NCBI GenBank assembly: GCA_017553505.1
Contig: JAFZLD010000014.1
Span: 48,415-112,414, forward strand
Source of the DNA: Lachnospiraceae bacterium
Lineage (GTDB): Bacteria > Bacillota > Clostridia > Lachnospirales > Lachnospiraceae
Reading direction: 5' to 3'
DNA: 64,000 nt
In this document: positions 42,330 through 51,172 of the stretch, one piece after another
Layout: every line of letters begins with the position of its first letter
Position numbering within the stretch: the first letter of the stretch is position 1
Translations under genes and position numbers: made by a program
The notes under the pieces: generated by a model
Told to the model about the DNA's origin: nothing
The model's database searches: none
Seen by the model: only the letters and a program-made list of their open reading frames with translations

Positions 42330-42425
42330 TTGTAAACTTTTAATGTAAACCTCTTGCAATTATCTGCGGGTTTTCGTACACTCACATAGGTTTGATTGTA
42401 AACCACGCGTGATTGATTGTAAACC
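42330..42425 (+). promoter_or_regulatory. bioY promoter with BirA-type half-sites
   Basis: TTGCAA (42354-42359) and TACACT (42377-42382), 17 bp apart, form the bioY promoter. BirA half-site words of the form TTGTAAACC lie at 42330-42338 (last base T), 42343-42351 (first base A), 42396-42404 and 42417-42425. The last two are direct repeats exactly 21 bp apart, downstream of the transcription start, a good place for repression. The usual inverted partner GGTTTACAA is not complete here. Confidence 0.7.
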
Positions 42426-42451
42426 ATTTCTTTATCAAGGAGAGTGAATAT

Positions 42452-42991
42452 ATGTCTAAAAATGTTCAAAGAATAACCTTCATCGGGCTCGCCGCCGCCA
42501 TCATCTGCGTACTCAGTCCCTTTACTATAGCAATACCGATAAGCCCCGTGCCGATTTCGCTTTGCATCTTCGCTATTTACATTGCAGTGTACGCTTGCGG
42601 AATGCTTGACGGAACAATCGCAGTACTTGTATACCTCTTAATCGGCGGTGTCGGTGTTCCCGTCTTCTCCGCCTTTTCCGGCGGATTTGCCAAGATTGCG
42701 GGTCCTACAGGCGGATACATGATCGGCTACATTTTCGTAGCTTTGATTGCAGGTTTCTTTATCGATAAGTTCCCGAGGAAACCTTACATGCACGCAATCG
42801 GCATGATACTCGGTACCGCAGTCTGCTACACCTTCGGCAGTCTCTGGCTTGCTCACCAGGCAGGTATGAGCTTAAAGGCAGCCTTCGCCGCAGGCGTAAT
42901 TCCCTTCATCCCCGCGGATGCAGTTAAAATTGCTGTCGCTATCCCCGTGGGAATGGCTATCAGGAAAGCACTTGTGAAAATCAAAAAGTAA
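42452..42991 (+). CDS. bioY: Biotin transporter BioY
   Basis: A 179-residue S component of the biotin ECF transporter with about six membrane segments. Family marks: IPISPVPISLCIFAIYIAVY near residue 25-45, LIGGVGVPVFSAFSGGFAKI and GPTGGYMIGYI. It works alone or with the shared EcfAA'T module. The ATG at 42452 follows AAGGAGAG; the open frame to 42413 runs through the operator and is rejected. Regulated by the divergent BirA, judging from the half-sites. Confidence 0.95.
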   Translation: MSKNVQRITFIGLAAAIICVLSPFTIAIPISPVPISLCIFAIYIAVYACGMLDGTIAVLVYLLIGGVGVPVFSAFSGGFAKIAGPTGGYMIGYIFVALIAGFFIDKFPRKPYMHAIGMILGTAVCYTFGSLWLAHQAGMSLKAAFAAGVIPFIPADAVKIAVAIPVGMAIRKALVKIKK

Positions 42992-43008
42992 TATAAACTA
43001 ATGCCAAA

Positions 43009-43036
43009 AGGCCCGATGCTGTCGGGTCTTTTTCTT
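43009..43036 (+). terminator. Terminator of bioY
   Basis: AGGCCCGA/TCGGGTCT hairpin followed by TTTTCTTT. Confidence 0.85.
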
Positions 43037-43048
43037 TGGCCATAAATG

Positions 43049-43084
43049 CGAAACGGGCCCGCAGATAAATCTGCGAACCCGCTT
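43049..43084 (-). terminator. Hairpin after glyA
   Basis: GCGGGTTCGCAGAT/ATCTGCGGGCCCG stem just past glyA on the minus strand. It is very stable, but the following U-run is short (GUUUCGC), so it may be a weak terminator or a 3' stabiliser. Confidence 0.5.
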
Positions 43085-43097
43085 CCATAAAGAGAAG

Positions 43098-44336
43098 TTA
43101 GATTAAGGGATATGCTTTGGTAAGTTCAAGAATACGTGCCTTGGTGGGCTCGATTGCTGCCTCGCCACCTTTGATGATGCTTGCGATGCAGTCGGCGATA
43201 ACGTCCATGTCGGCTGTGTTCATGCCACGGCTGGTAACTGCGGGAGTTCCGAGACGGATACCGGAAGTAACGAAGGGCTTCTGAGGATCGTTCGGAATCG
43301 TATTCTTGTTGGCAGTTATGTGAGCGGCATCAAGCCATTTCTCAACTGCCTTGCCGGTAAGACCGAAGTTGGTGAGGTCGACAAGCATTAAGTGGTTGTC
43401 GGTACCGCCGGATACGATCTTAACGCCTCTGCTCATGAGACCCTTGCAAAGAGCCTGAGCGTTGTTAATAATATTCTGCTGATATACCTTAAATTCGGGC
43501 TGAAGTGCTTCCTTGAAGCAAACTGCCTTACCTGCAATAACATGCATGAGAGGGCCGCCCTGAATTCCGGGGAAGATTGCCTTGTTAAAGTTGAACTTGT
43601 CCTGTACATCCTGATTGCAAAGGATGAGTCCGCCACGGGGACCTCTTAAGGTCTTGTGTGTGGTGGTGGTTACGACATCAGCAATGCCGATGGGTGACTC
43701 GTGAAGGCCCGCAGCTACAAGACCTGCGATGTGAGCCATATCTACCATAAGTACTGCGCCGCAATCGTCCGCAGCCTTTCTGAATTTCTTAAAGTCAATT
43801 GCACGTGCATAAGCGGAAGCACCTGCGATGATGAGCTTGGGCTTATGTTCCATGGCAAGATCGTACATCTTGTCATAATCAAGGAATCCGTCGTCGTTAA
43901 CGCCGTAAGGTACGATGTTGAAGTACTTACCGGACATATTAACCGGGCTTCCGTGTGTAAGGTGTCCGCCGTGGTCGAGGTTCATACCCATTACGGTGTC
44001 ACCGGGATTAAGAATCGCAAACTGCACTGCCATGTTAGCCTGTGCGCCTGAGTGAGGCTGAACGTTTGCGTAATCACAGCCGAAAAGTTCCTTGGCTCTG
44101 TCGATTGCAAGATTTTCAACAACGTCTACGCAATCGCATCCGCCGTAATAGCGCTTTCCGGGATATCCTTCAGCGTACTTGTTGGTAAGGGGGCTGCCCA
44201 TTGCAGCCATAACTGCCTTGCTAACCCAGTTCTCGGAAGCGATGAGTTCGATATGATCGTTCTGTCTCTGCTGTTCGTTAACAATGGCTTCGGCGATTTC
44301 AGGATCAACTTTCTTGATTTCGTCAAAAGAATACAT
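43098..44336 (-). CDS. glyA: Serine hydroxymethyltransferase
   Basis: A 412-residue PLP enzyme that converts serine and tetrahydrofolate to glycine and methylene-tetrahydrofolate. Visible: [20 protein letters not shown] near the N-terminus, [28 protein letters not shown] and the PLP-lysine site [15 protein letters not shown]. The length is that of other bacterial enzymes. It is monocistronic with its own promoter (44392-44419). Confidence 0.96.
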   Translation of the reverse strand: MYSFDEIKKVDPEIAEAIVNEQQRQNDHIELIASENWVSKAVMAAMGSPLTNKYAEGYPGKRYYGGCDCVDVVENLAIDRAKELFGCDYANVQPHSGAQANMAVQFAILNPGDTVMGMNLDHGGHLTHGSPVNMSGKYFNIVPYGVNDDGFLDYDKMYDLAMEHKPKLIIAGASAYARAIDFKKFRKAADDCGAVLMVDMAHIAGLVAAGLHESPIGIADVVTTTTHKTLRGPRGGLILCNQDVQDKFNFNKAIFPGIQGGPLMHVIAGKAVCFKEALQPEFKVYQQNIINNAQALCKGLMSRGVKIVSGGTDNHLMLVDLTNFGLTGKAVEKWLDAAHITANKNTIPNDPQKPFVTSGIRLGTPAVTSRGMNTADMDVIADCIASIIKGGEAAIEPTKARILELTKAYPLI

Positions 44337-44391
44337 TTCTAACTTCTCTCCTCTTTATTGTTTTAATCCTTTAGCACGTTAAATTGGTATC

Positions 44392-44419
44392 ATTATAGCA
44401 TAATAAATTGCCTTTGCAA
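44392..44419 (-). promoter_or_regulatory. Promoter of glyA
   Basis: TTGCAA (44419-44414) and TATAAT (44397-44392) on the minus strand, 16 bp apart, about 55 bp before the start codon. Confidence 0.6.
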
Positions 44420-44497
44420 GTCCAAAATTGATTTTTTCGCAAAATTTCTGAAAAAATACAATCGAGCGTGCCAAACGACCAATAACAATGTTACAGA

Positions 44498-44526
44498 TTT
44501 ACAAGAGGTTTGTAAATTGATAAAAT
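44498..44526 (+). promoter_or_regulatory. Promoter of the second lipid kinase gene
   Basis: TTTACA (44498-44503) and TAAAAT (44521-44526), 17 bp apart. The -35 is part of a TTTACA/TGTAAA inverted repeat that may be an operator. Confidence 0.5.
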
Positions 44527-44567
44527 AAAGAAAAGTAAATTATTTCTATATTTCAGGGGGTTCATGC

Positions 44568-45536
44568 ATGTTCTTTTTCCTTGTTAATCCGGCTTCCAAA
44601 TCAGGCCACGGTATGAAGGTGTGGAAAACGGTCAGCTCATATCTTAATGAAAGAAACGTTGAGTATGAGGTGTTCTTTAGTAAGCGCCCGGGCCACGTTC
44701 AGGAGCTTATGTACGATATATGCAGTAAGAATCTGGAGAAAGACGGTCGCATCAACGTGGTAATACTCGGCGGCGACGGCACTTTCAACGAGGCGATTCA
44801 GGGAGTTATTTCTTTTGACAAGGTTAATATAGGATATATTCCGACGGGTTCCAGCAACGATTTCGCAAGGGCGCTTCCCTATGTGGACGACCCGGTTGAG
44901 AATGTAAAGAAAATTATCGAGTGCGAGACGCCTCTTAAATATGACCTCGGCAGACTCAAATACGAAGGCACGATCAAAGAACGCTCTTCCGCTTCAAGCG
45001 GTTCCATGGCAGCGACTAGATACTTTAACGTATCCTGCGGTATCGGTTTTGATGCGGCTGTGTGCGAAGAGGCTCTTCATTCCCGCGCCAAGGACTTTCT
45101 TAATAAGTTTGGGCTCGGTAAGCTTGCTTACGGATTGATTGCTATTAAGCAGATTTTCGGGGCTAAGCTCTGTGATGCGAAGCTTACTTTTGAAGACGGT
45201 GAGGTTGTGGAGATTAAGAAGTGCAGATTTGTGGTAGGCATGAACACCTGCTACGAAGGCGGAGGATACAAGTTCGCTCCCACTGCCGTTCCCGACGACG
45301 GATTTCTCGACATCTGTACCGTAGGCAACATCAGTGCTTTAGGTGTAATTCTCGCTCTTCCGAGTGGCATGAAGGGTAACCATGTTAAGAAGAAAAATAT
45401 CCATTTATATCACGTGAAGAGCTACGAAATCACCACCGACAAGCCCCTCTGGGTACACACCGACGGCGAGGTCCATGCCAAGGCCGACCACATCAAGGTT
45501 TCTGTGATTCCCGGAGCACTTAATTTCTTATTCTAA
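44568..45536 (+). CDS. YegS/DAGK-family lipid kinase
   Basis: A 322-residue lipid kinase-like protein. It begins MFFFLVNPASKSGHG and carries the active-site loop VVILGGDGTFNEAIQG (about residues 66-81) and IPTGSSNDFARALP. The C-terminal beta-sandwich includes CYEGGGYKFAPTAVPDDGFL. Members phosphorylate diacylglycerol or other lipids on the inner face of the membrane. A GGGGG ribosome site lies 7 nt before the ATG. It is longer than the first copy at 5847 and has its own promoter and terminator. Confidence 0.9.
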   Translation: MFFFLVNPASKSGHGMKVWKTVSSYLNERNVEYEVFFSKRPGHVQELMYDICSKNLEKDGRINVVILGGDGTFNEAIQGVISFDKVNIGYIPTGSSNDFARALPYVDDPVENVKKIIECETPLKYDLGRLKYEGTIKERSSASSGSMAATRYFNVSCGIGFDAAVCEEALHSRAKDFLNKFGLGKLAYGLIAIKQIFGAKLCDAKLTFEDGEVVEIKKCRFVVGMNTCYEGGGYKFAPTAVPDDGFLDICTVGNISALGVILALPSGMKGNHVKKKNIHLYHVKSYEITTDKPLWVHTDGEVHAKADHIKVSVIPGALNFLF

Positions 45537-45551
45537 ACTAATCGGCAACAT

Positions 45552-45587
45552 AAAAGAGTCGCTGCGTATTCGCAAGCGACTCTTTCT
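45552..45587. terminator. Bidirectional terminator
   Basis: AAAGAGTCGCT/AGCGACTCTTT hairpin between the convergent lipid kinase and Feo genes. Confidence 0.8.
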
Positions 45588-45590
45588 TAT

Positions 45591-45737
45591 TCATTCATGT
45601 ATGTTGCAGTTCGAGCAGTCACCGGAGCAGCCTTCGCACCCGGACTTACCTTTCTTACGTGAAGATATACGTGCGAAAACCGCCAGTCCCGCCAGTATTG
45701 CTATCACAGCCACAATAATAATCGATGCAGTATTCAC
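45591..45737 (-). CDS. FeoB-associated Cys-rich small membrane protein
   Basis: A 48-residue protein starting with GTG at 45737 behind AGGAGAAT, 10 nt after feoB. Residues 4-22 form one membrane segment (SIIIVAVIAILAGLAVFAR). The rest is basic and then carries four cysteines, CEGCSGDCSNC, at the C-terminus. Small proteins of this type commonly follow feoB in Firmicutes and are thought to bind iron or an Fe-S cluster and assist ferrous iron uptake. Confidence 0.85.
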   Translation of the reverse strand: MNTASIIIVAVIAILAGLAVFARISSRKKGKSGCEGCSGDCSNCNIHE

Positions 45738-45747
45738 TGTAATTCTC

Positions 45748-48120
45748 CTAAAAAATCATGTTGCCGATTACATTAACGAGCATGCCGCATATCCATGCCA
45801 CTGCGCACTGAAACAGCACCATGAAGAGTGCGTATTTTCTGCCGAGTTCTCTCTTAACTGAAGCTACGGCCGCCACGCAGGGGGTGTACAGCAGACAGAA
45901 TGTGAGGAGCGCCGCAACACTGACTGTGGTCATAGCCGCAAGCATTGCAGTCTCGCTTCCGAATAGTACGAGGAGGGTTGAGACCACGCTTTCTTTGGCC
46001 ATGAAGCCGGTGATGAGGGCTGTGGAAATTCTGTAGTCACTAAAACCGAGGGGCTTAAATATCGGCGCTATGAAGCCTGCTATGGTAGCAAGTATGCTGT
46101 CGCTTGGGTCAGCCACCGCCGTCAGCGTAAAGTCAAAGGTCTGAAGCAACCACACCACAATCGTGGCCACGAAAATGATGGTGAAGGCTCTCTGCAGGAA
46201 GTCGCGCGCCTTGTCCCACAATAAGTGAAGCACGTTCTTGGCTCCGGGAATGCGGTAATTGGGAAGTTCCATTACGAAAGGCACCGGCTCGCCTTTAAAC
46301 ACCGTCTTCTTAAAAAGAAAGGCCGTCACAATGCCCACCAGAATTCCCAGTACGTACAGCGCCACCATCACAAGCCAAGCACACTTCGGGAAAAACAGTG
46401 TCGCGAAGAATCCGTAAATCGGAAGCTTGGCGGAACAGCTCATGAAGGGTGTAAGTAAGATTGTCATCCTGCGGTCTCGCTCGGACGGAAGGGTTCTCGC
46501 CGCCATAACGCCCGGCACCGTACATCCGAAGCCTATAAGCATGGGCACGATACTGCGCCCCGAAAGGCCCAGCTTACGAAGAAGCTTGTCCATTACGAAA
46601 GCGACTCTTGCCATATAACCCGAGTCTTCGAGCATCGACAGGAAAAAGAACAGCGTCACGATAATCGGCACGAAGCTTACCACGCTGCCGACACCGCCGA
46701 AAATAGCATCAATCACAAGCGACTGCACCGTTCCGTTAACGTTCCAGCGCTCAAAAGCATCGCCCACGACTCCCGCAAGCGAATTTATCAGAAATTCCAG
46801 TCCGTCCTGCATCCACTTACCCAGGACGTTAAATGTCAGATAGAATACAAGCGCCATAATCAGCACGAAAATCGGTATCGCCGTGTACTTACCGGTAAGA
46901 AGTCTGTCTATCTTGCGGCTTCTCTCGTGCTCCTTGGACTCGGCGGGCTTAACAACCGCTTTCTCACAGAGCTTGCCGATAAAAGAAAACCTCATGTCCG
47001 CGATGGCTGCCTGGCGGTCGAGGCCGCGTTCTTTCTCCATTCTGCGGATAATCTGCTCTACCATGCCGGCTTCGTCGGGCGCAAGTTTCAGGGCTTTCTT
47101 AATAAGAGAGTCGCCCTCCACGAGCTTGCTGGCCGCGAACCTCACGGGAATGCCCGCTGCCGTAGCCTTGTCCTCGATAAGGTGCATGATACCGTGAAGG
47201 CAACGATGAACCGCGCCGCCGTGGTCTTCCTTGTCACAGAAGTCCTTGCGGCCGGGGCGCTCGCAGTACTTGGCGATATGAACCGCGTGCTCCACAAGCT
47301 CCTGAACGCCTTCGTTCTTGGACGCCGAAATCGGAACCACCGGTATTCCCAGCGCTTCCTCAAGGTCGTTGACTCTTATGTGTCCGCCGTTACCTCTCAC
47401 TTCGTCCATCATGTTGAGGGCGAGAACCATGGGAACGTCAAGTTCCATAAGCTGCATGGTAAGGTAAAGGTTTCTCTCTATGTTCGTGGCATCTACGATA
47501 TTGATGATGCCCGTAGGTTTCTCGTTGATAATGAACTGCCTCGACACGATTTCCTCGCTCGTGTAAGGAGACAGTGAATAAATGCCCGGAAGGTCAGTAA
47601 CCTCGGTGCCGGGACGGCCCTTAATGGCGCCGCTGATGCGGTCTACCGTAACTCCGGGGAAGTTGCCCACATGGCGGTTGGCACCGGTTAACTGATTGAA
47701 CAGTGTCGTCTTACCGCAGTTCTGATTGCCTGCCAGAGCAAAAGTAAGAAGCGTGCCCTCCGGAAGCGGATTCTCGTCGGCCTTACTGTGATAACGGCCT
47801 TCCTCACCGAGTCCCGGGTGGTCCGTGTGGTTCTTAAGAGTAAGAACACCTTTAGGCTTCTCGGGCTGATTCTCAGGCTTCACGTATACGTGTGCACTTT
47901 CCTCGTCAACCTCTATCTGCTCCGCGTCGGCAAGTCTTAAGGTTAACTCGTAGCCGTGTATCATAAGCTCCATCGGGTCGCCGAGAGGCGCAAGCTTCAT
48001 AACAGTCACTTCCACACCGGGTATAAGTCCCATGTCGAGGAAATGCTGCCTCAAACTTCCGCTTCCTCCCACCACCTTGACGGTAGCGCTTTGTCCTATC
48101 GGTAATTCTTTAAGTGTCAT
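45748..48120 (-). CDS. feoB: Ferrous iron transporter, FeoA-FeoB fusion
   Basis: A 790-residue fusion. Residues 1-75 are a FeoA SH3-like domain (LRQHFLDMGLIPGVEVTVMK). A linker to about 125 follows, then the FeoB GTPase: G1 AGNQNCGKTTLFN, G2 NFPGVTVD, G3 DLPGIYSLSP and G4 LNMMDE. From about residue 415 two groups of membrane helices contain gate motifs such as GFGCTVPGVMAARTL. It imports Fe2+. The final 4 nt of the upstream nucleotidase gene overlap its start. Confidence 0.95.
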   Translation of the reverse strand: MTLKELPIGQSATVKVVGGSGSLRQHFLDMGLIPGVEVTVMKLAPLGDPMELMIHGYELTLRLADAEQIEVDEESAHVYVKPENQPEKPKGVLTLKNHTDHPGLGEEGRYHSKADENPLPEGTLLTFALAGNQNCGKTTLFNQLTGANRHVGNFPGVTVDRISGAIKGRPGTEVTDLPGIYSLSPYTSEEIVSRQFIINEKPTGIINIVDATNIERNLYLTMQLMELDVPMVLALNMMDEVRGNGGHIRVNDLEEALGIPVVPISASKNEGVQELVEHAVHIAKYCERPGRKDFCDKEDHGGAVHRCLHGIMHLIEDKATAAGIPVRFAASKLVEGDSLIKKALKLAPDEAGMVEQIIRRMEKERGLDRQAAIADMRFSFIGKLCEKAVVKPAESKEHERSRKIDRLLTGKYTAIPIFVLIMALVFYLTFNVLGKWMQDGLEFLINSLAGVVGDAFERWNVNGTVQSLVIDAIFGGVGSVVSFVPIIVTLFFFLSMLEDSGYMARVAFVMDKLLRKLGLSGRSIVPMLIGFGCTVPGVMAARTLPSERDRRMTILLTPFMSCSAKLPIYGFFATLFFPKCAWLVMVALYVLGILVGIVTAFLFKKTVFKGEPVPFVMELPNYRIPGAKNVLHLLWDKARDFLQRAFTIIFVATIVVWLLQTFDFTLTAVADPSDSILATIAGFIAPIFKPLGFSDYRISTALITGFMAKESVVSTLLVLFGSETAMLAAMTTVSVAALLTFCLLYTPCVAAVASVKRELGRKYALFMVLFQCAVAWICGMLVNVIGNMIF

Positions 48121-49034
48121 TTACTCTTACCCTTTTCTACGTACGGAACTCTGGCGCTTGGCACCACCTCGGACGCAGGCGTCGTATGAATCGCCTGATC
48201 GTCAAAGAAAATGTGCGCCCCGAATGCCTCCAGCACGTCTCTTTTCGAAACTCCTCCGAGGAAAAAAGCCTCATCGATACGCACATTCCAGGCTCTCAAG
48301 GTTCTGATGACACGCTCGTGAGCCGGCGCGCTTCTTGCGGTAACAAGCGCGGTGCGAATAGGCACATTCTCCGGTGGAAATTCTTTCTGTATATTTGAAA
48401 TCGTCTTTAAAAACTTGGCAAAAGGTCCCTGGGGAAGAGGCTTGTCCGCGTTTTTACGCTCGTTTTCCTCAAAGGCCTCCAAGCCTTCTTTTTGATATAT
48501 CATCTCGGACTCGTCGGTAAATAAAACCGCGTCTCCGTCGAAAGCTATACGAATCTGACTGATCTCCTCCGAAGCGTCGTAATCACTGTCCACATCGTTG
48601 CAGATGATACCTGCCGCGATGCCCGAATTGATGGCCGACTGCACATCATCCTCATACGCCGACAAAAAGAGATCCGTCTTAAATGCGTTCAAATAAGGGG
48701 CAAGGCTTCCTCCGCTTGAAAGCACAGCTCTTGTGATATTGAGGCCATAGTACTCAATCGAGTTAAACACTCTTAACGACGTATCAGCGCTGTTACGTGA
48801 CATAATGATAACTTCCACTATGTCCTTGCTTTCATTAAGCTCGTTAAGCTGCAAAAGCGCTTTGATAAGCTTAAAACCGGGGCCCGGCTTCAAGATTTCT
48901 TTTTCATGAGCCACCTGATAATCACAGAAAGCCTTCACGCCCTCGCGCTCGAATATTTCGTTCTCGTAACTTAAGTCAAAAAGCGCTCTTGACGAAACGC
49001 CTACCACAAGTCTGTTTTCAAGATTGTATGCCAT
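48117..49034 (-). CDS. 5'-nucleotidase, cytosolic NT5C1-like
   Basis: A 305-residue HAD-type phosphatase of the cytosolic 5'-nucleotidase I family. The N-terminus (LVVGVSSRALFDLSYENEIF) has Ser where most HAD enzymes have the nucleophilic Asp-x-Asp, as expected for this family. IAFDGDAVLFTDESEMIY in the middle carries the DGDAVLF motif, and VRIDEAFFLGGVSKRDVLEA near the C-terminus the third. It should release nucleosides from AMP/IMP-like nucleotides. It overlaps feoB by 4 nt, so it is co-transcribed with iron uptake; the reason is unclear. Confidence 0.8.
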   Translation of the reverse strand: MAYNLENRLVVGVSSRALFDLSYENEIFEREGVKAFCDYQVAHEKEILKPGPGFKLIKALLQLNELNESKDIVEVIIMSRNSADTSLRVFNSIEYYGLNITRAVLSSGGSLAPYLNAFKTDLFLSAYEDDVQSAINSGIAAGIICNDVDSDYDASEEISQIRIAFDGDAVLFTDESEMIYQKEGLEAFEENERKNADKPLPQGPFAKFLKTISNIQKEFPPENVPIRTALVTARSAPAHERVIRTLRAWNVRIDEAFFLGGVSKRDVLEAFGAHIFFDDQAIHTTPASEVVPSARVPYVEKGKSK

Positions 49035-49049
49035 ATGCTCCTCCGGAGC

Positions 49050-49502
49050 TTAACGAAGCCTCAAGCACTCATACTTGGCATGGGTCTCAAGACAGCTCAT
49101 AAGCTCATTGTATCTGTCTTCTGTCTTACCGTCTTTAATATCAAGGTCCAAAGAAACCGCCATCGTATTAATCATGGAATCCGTAATGCGGGGACGAAGG
49201 TGAGCAAGAATCTTGATACGCTCCTCGTAAGTCTCGGCATCAAGGAACTCCATAAGCCCCGGATCGAGCATGGAATCGGTCTTCTCGAATCTGTACTGCT
49301 GGGTTACCTCCGGGTACTTCTGCCTGTCCACTTCGCTCATAAACATGTCGAGGGGTCTCGCATATACTCCTCCCTCGCCGTAAAGCGCTCTGTATATTAC
49401 AAGCGTCTCGCGGGTCTCCGAGTGAGTGGCAAGTGTCACTATCTGGTAAAGGTTGCCTTTAAAGTGGCGATATACTTCGTTTTCTTTGGGATCGGGTCTC
49501 AT
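49050..49502 (-). CDS. DUF1653-domain protein
   Basis: A 150-residue protein. Residues about 10-70 match the DUF1653 beta domain: VYRHFKGNLYQIVTLATHSE, VIYRALYGEGGVYARPLDMF. The remaining 80 residues are helical and unrecognised. The function of the domain is unknown. Its ATG overlaps the stop codon of the preceding gene (49502), and it lies 15 nt before the nucleotidase, so the four genes from 49873 to feoB look like one operon. Confidence 0.8.
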   Translation of the reverse strand: MRPDPKENEVYRHFKGNLYQIVTLATHSETRETLVIYRALYGEGGVYARPLDMFMSEVDRQKYPEVTQQYRFEKTDSMLDPGLMEFLDAETYEERIKILAHLRPRITDSMINTMAVSLDLDIKDGKTEDRYNELMSCLETHAKYECLRLR

Positions 49503-49873
49503 TATTCCTCATTTCCGGAAAAAGAAAGTCTCACCGTAGCGCTGTCTACACCTAAATCCACCGCTTCAAGCTGCTCACGGATGTATTCTCTCTCCTCTGT
49601 ATTAAAATATTGGGGTAAATTGATTACCACTTCGTATTCAAGTGTGCGGCCGTCGTTGCATCGTTTTGTAAGGTTGATGCCTGCGGTGGAGGCCTTGCAG
49701 CTCTTTAAAACTGCCTTTAATTCATGTCTGTATTCAAGCTCCTGCTCGTCTGTGCCCTCAAAAGGATTGTGAGGCTTGGCCAAAGAATGAAGCGTGAATA
49801 AGCCGAATATCATAATGACTACAAAAGTCAATATAAGTAATGCAAGTCCTGTCTTTCTGTTAATCGCTCTCAT
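49502..49873 (-). CDS. Single-pass membrane protein, unknown
   Basis: A 123-residue protein with one N-terminal membrane segment (about residues 9-31, LALLILTFVVIMIFGLFTL) and an outside or periplasm-side domain of 90 residues, with two cysteines and a VVINLPQYFNTEEREYIREQ segment. No family recognised. The ATG at 49873 follows a GGAGGT site; the frame to 49948 is rejected. It leads the operon that runs into feoB. Confidence 0.7.
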   Translation of the reverse strand: MRAINRKTGLALLILTFVVIMIFGLFTLHSLAKPHNPFEGTDEQELEYRHELKAVLKSCKASTAGINLTKRCNDGRTLEYEVVINLPQYFNTEEREYIREQLEAVDLGVDSATVRLSFSGNEE

Positions 49874-49988
49874 AATGAATACCTCCGTGAACTGTAAACT
49901 CTTGATTTGTCTTATCTTTGAGTACAAGTTATCACAGAGGGTGTCCAATATAAGGTACAGAGCTCGGCGTTTTCGAAGTTTATTGGCG

Positions 49989-51035
49989 CTACGCTCTCGC
50001 GGTCGCCTTGTCGGCCGGCATGGAACATTCGACGATCAGAAGTTCGAGACTCATGGAGTCTGTCAGGTTACCGTTCTTAATGTCCTCGTCGGCCTTGGCA
50101 CAGGCTTCGAGGTTACGGCGGATTTCTTTGAGTGAAATGTTGCGTGTCTGGTCGCCTATCTTCTTGGCAAGCCAGTCCTGCATATCGAGCTTACCCGCAA
50201 TCTGCGCTATCGGTACGCGTTTCTGCATCGCATCCTTGATGGCAAGCATTCTGGTATACTGTCTGACCAGAAGAGTCAATATGTGAAACGGCGATTCACG
50301 GAGCACCAGAAGGTCGTAATACATAGCCAATGCTTCTTTTTGATGATGGAGAGCGATGGCTGTAACCATGTCGAAAATCTTGTTATTCACCTGATGTGTG
50401 CAGACTGTATCAACGTCCTCGCGAGTGATACTGTCCCGGTCAAGACACCACGCAAGAAGCTTCTGCATTTCTTTGTCCAGAAGGAACATGTCCTTGCCAC
50501 ACTCGGATACCAGATACATAGCCGTGGCGGGATCCATTTTCTTACCGTCCGCGCGAGCCTGATTGATAAGCCATCTTGCAAGCATCTCATCGGTCTGCTC
50601 TCCAAACTCCTCGGCAGCACCCTTCGCCGTAATCGTCTTAAATAGCTTCGAACGCTTATCTACCTTCTCTTCCGAGAATATGACAATCACGTCGTCGCCC
50701 ATATTCTTGATACCCTCAATAACAAGTGCAAGCTTACCGTCGCCCGAAGACTTCTCTTCCGAGTCGTCACCCAAGGACTTGGCCATCCATCCGCTGTTCT
50801 CTATGATAATCACGCGATGCTCTGCCAGAAACGGCATAGTCGACAAAAGCTCCGCCACCTCCGTAGGGTTGGTGCCGGTACCTTCAAAATATGAATAATT
50901 AAGATTATCGCCTTCATTGACCAAAGCGGTCTTTAAAGCATTCTTATAATAATTTCTGAGATATCCTTCAGTTCCGTACAAAAGATATGCATTCTTGTAT
51001 TCCTTGGACTGAAGGCTGCTTGCAACAACACCCAT
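49989..51035 (-). CDS. holA: DNA polymerase III delta subunit
   Basis: A 348-residue clamp-loader subunit. The N-terminal AAA-type domain begins NAYLLYGTEGYLRNYYKNAL, which is the degenerate nucleotide site typical of delta. The later RFC-like segments include LARWLINQARADGKKMDPAT and the C-terminal DIKNGNLTDSMSLELLIVEC. It opens the sliding clamp with delta-prime and tau/gamma. The ATG at 51035 is chosen because homology begins there. It commonly follows comEC in Firmicutes; here two metabolic genes and a terminator lie between. Confidence 0.92.
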   Translation of the reverse strand: MGVVASSLQSKEYKNAYLLYGTEGYLRNYYKNALKTALVNEGDNLNYSYFEGTGTNPTEVAELLSTMPFLAEHRVIIIENSGWMAKSLGDDSEEKSSGDGKLALVIEGIKNMGDDVIVIFSEEKVDKRSKLFKTITAKGAAEEFGEQTDEMLARWLINQARADGKKMDPATAMYLVSECGKDMFLLDKEMQKLLAWCLDRDSITREDVDTVCTHQVNNKIFDMVTAIALHHQKEALAMYYDLLVLRESPFHILTLLVRQYTRMLAIKDAMQKRVPIAQIAGKLDMQDWLAKKIGDQTRNISLKEIRRNLEACAKADEDIKNGNLTDSMSLELLIVECSMPADKATARA

Positions 51036-51097
51036 TTTGGCACATATTCTCCCTGATTCTATATTACATTTTAACTTTCGTAAGCCTTCTTTGCAAC

Positions 51098-51141
51098 ACA
51101 AAACCGCCTGAAATGCCACGCGACATTTCAGACGGTTTTAA
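51098..51141 (-). terminator. Terminator before holA
   Basis: AAACCGTCTGAAATG/CATTTCAGGCGGTTTT hairpin with a U-run on the minus strand, 32 nt after the TIM-barrel gene. Confidence 0.8.
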
Positions 51142-51172
51142 GAAGGAGTTTCGAATACTCTACCTATAAATC

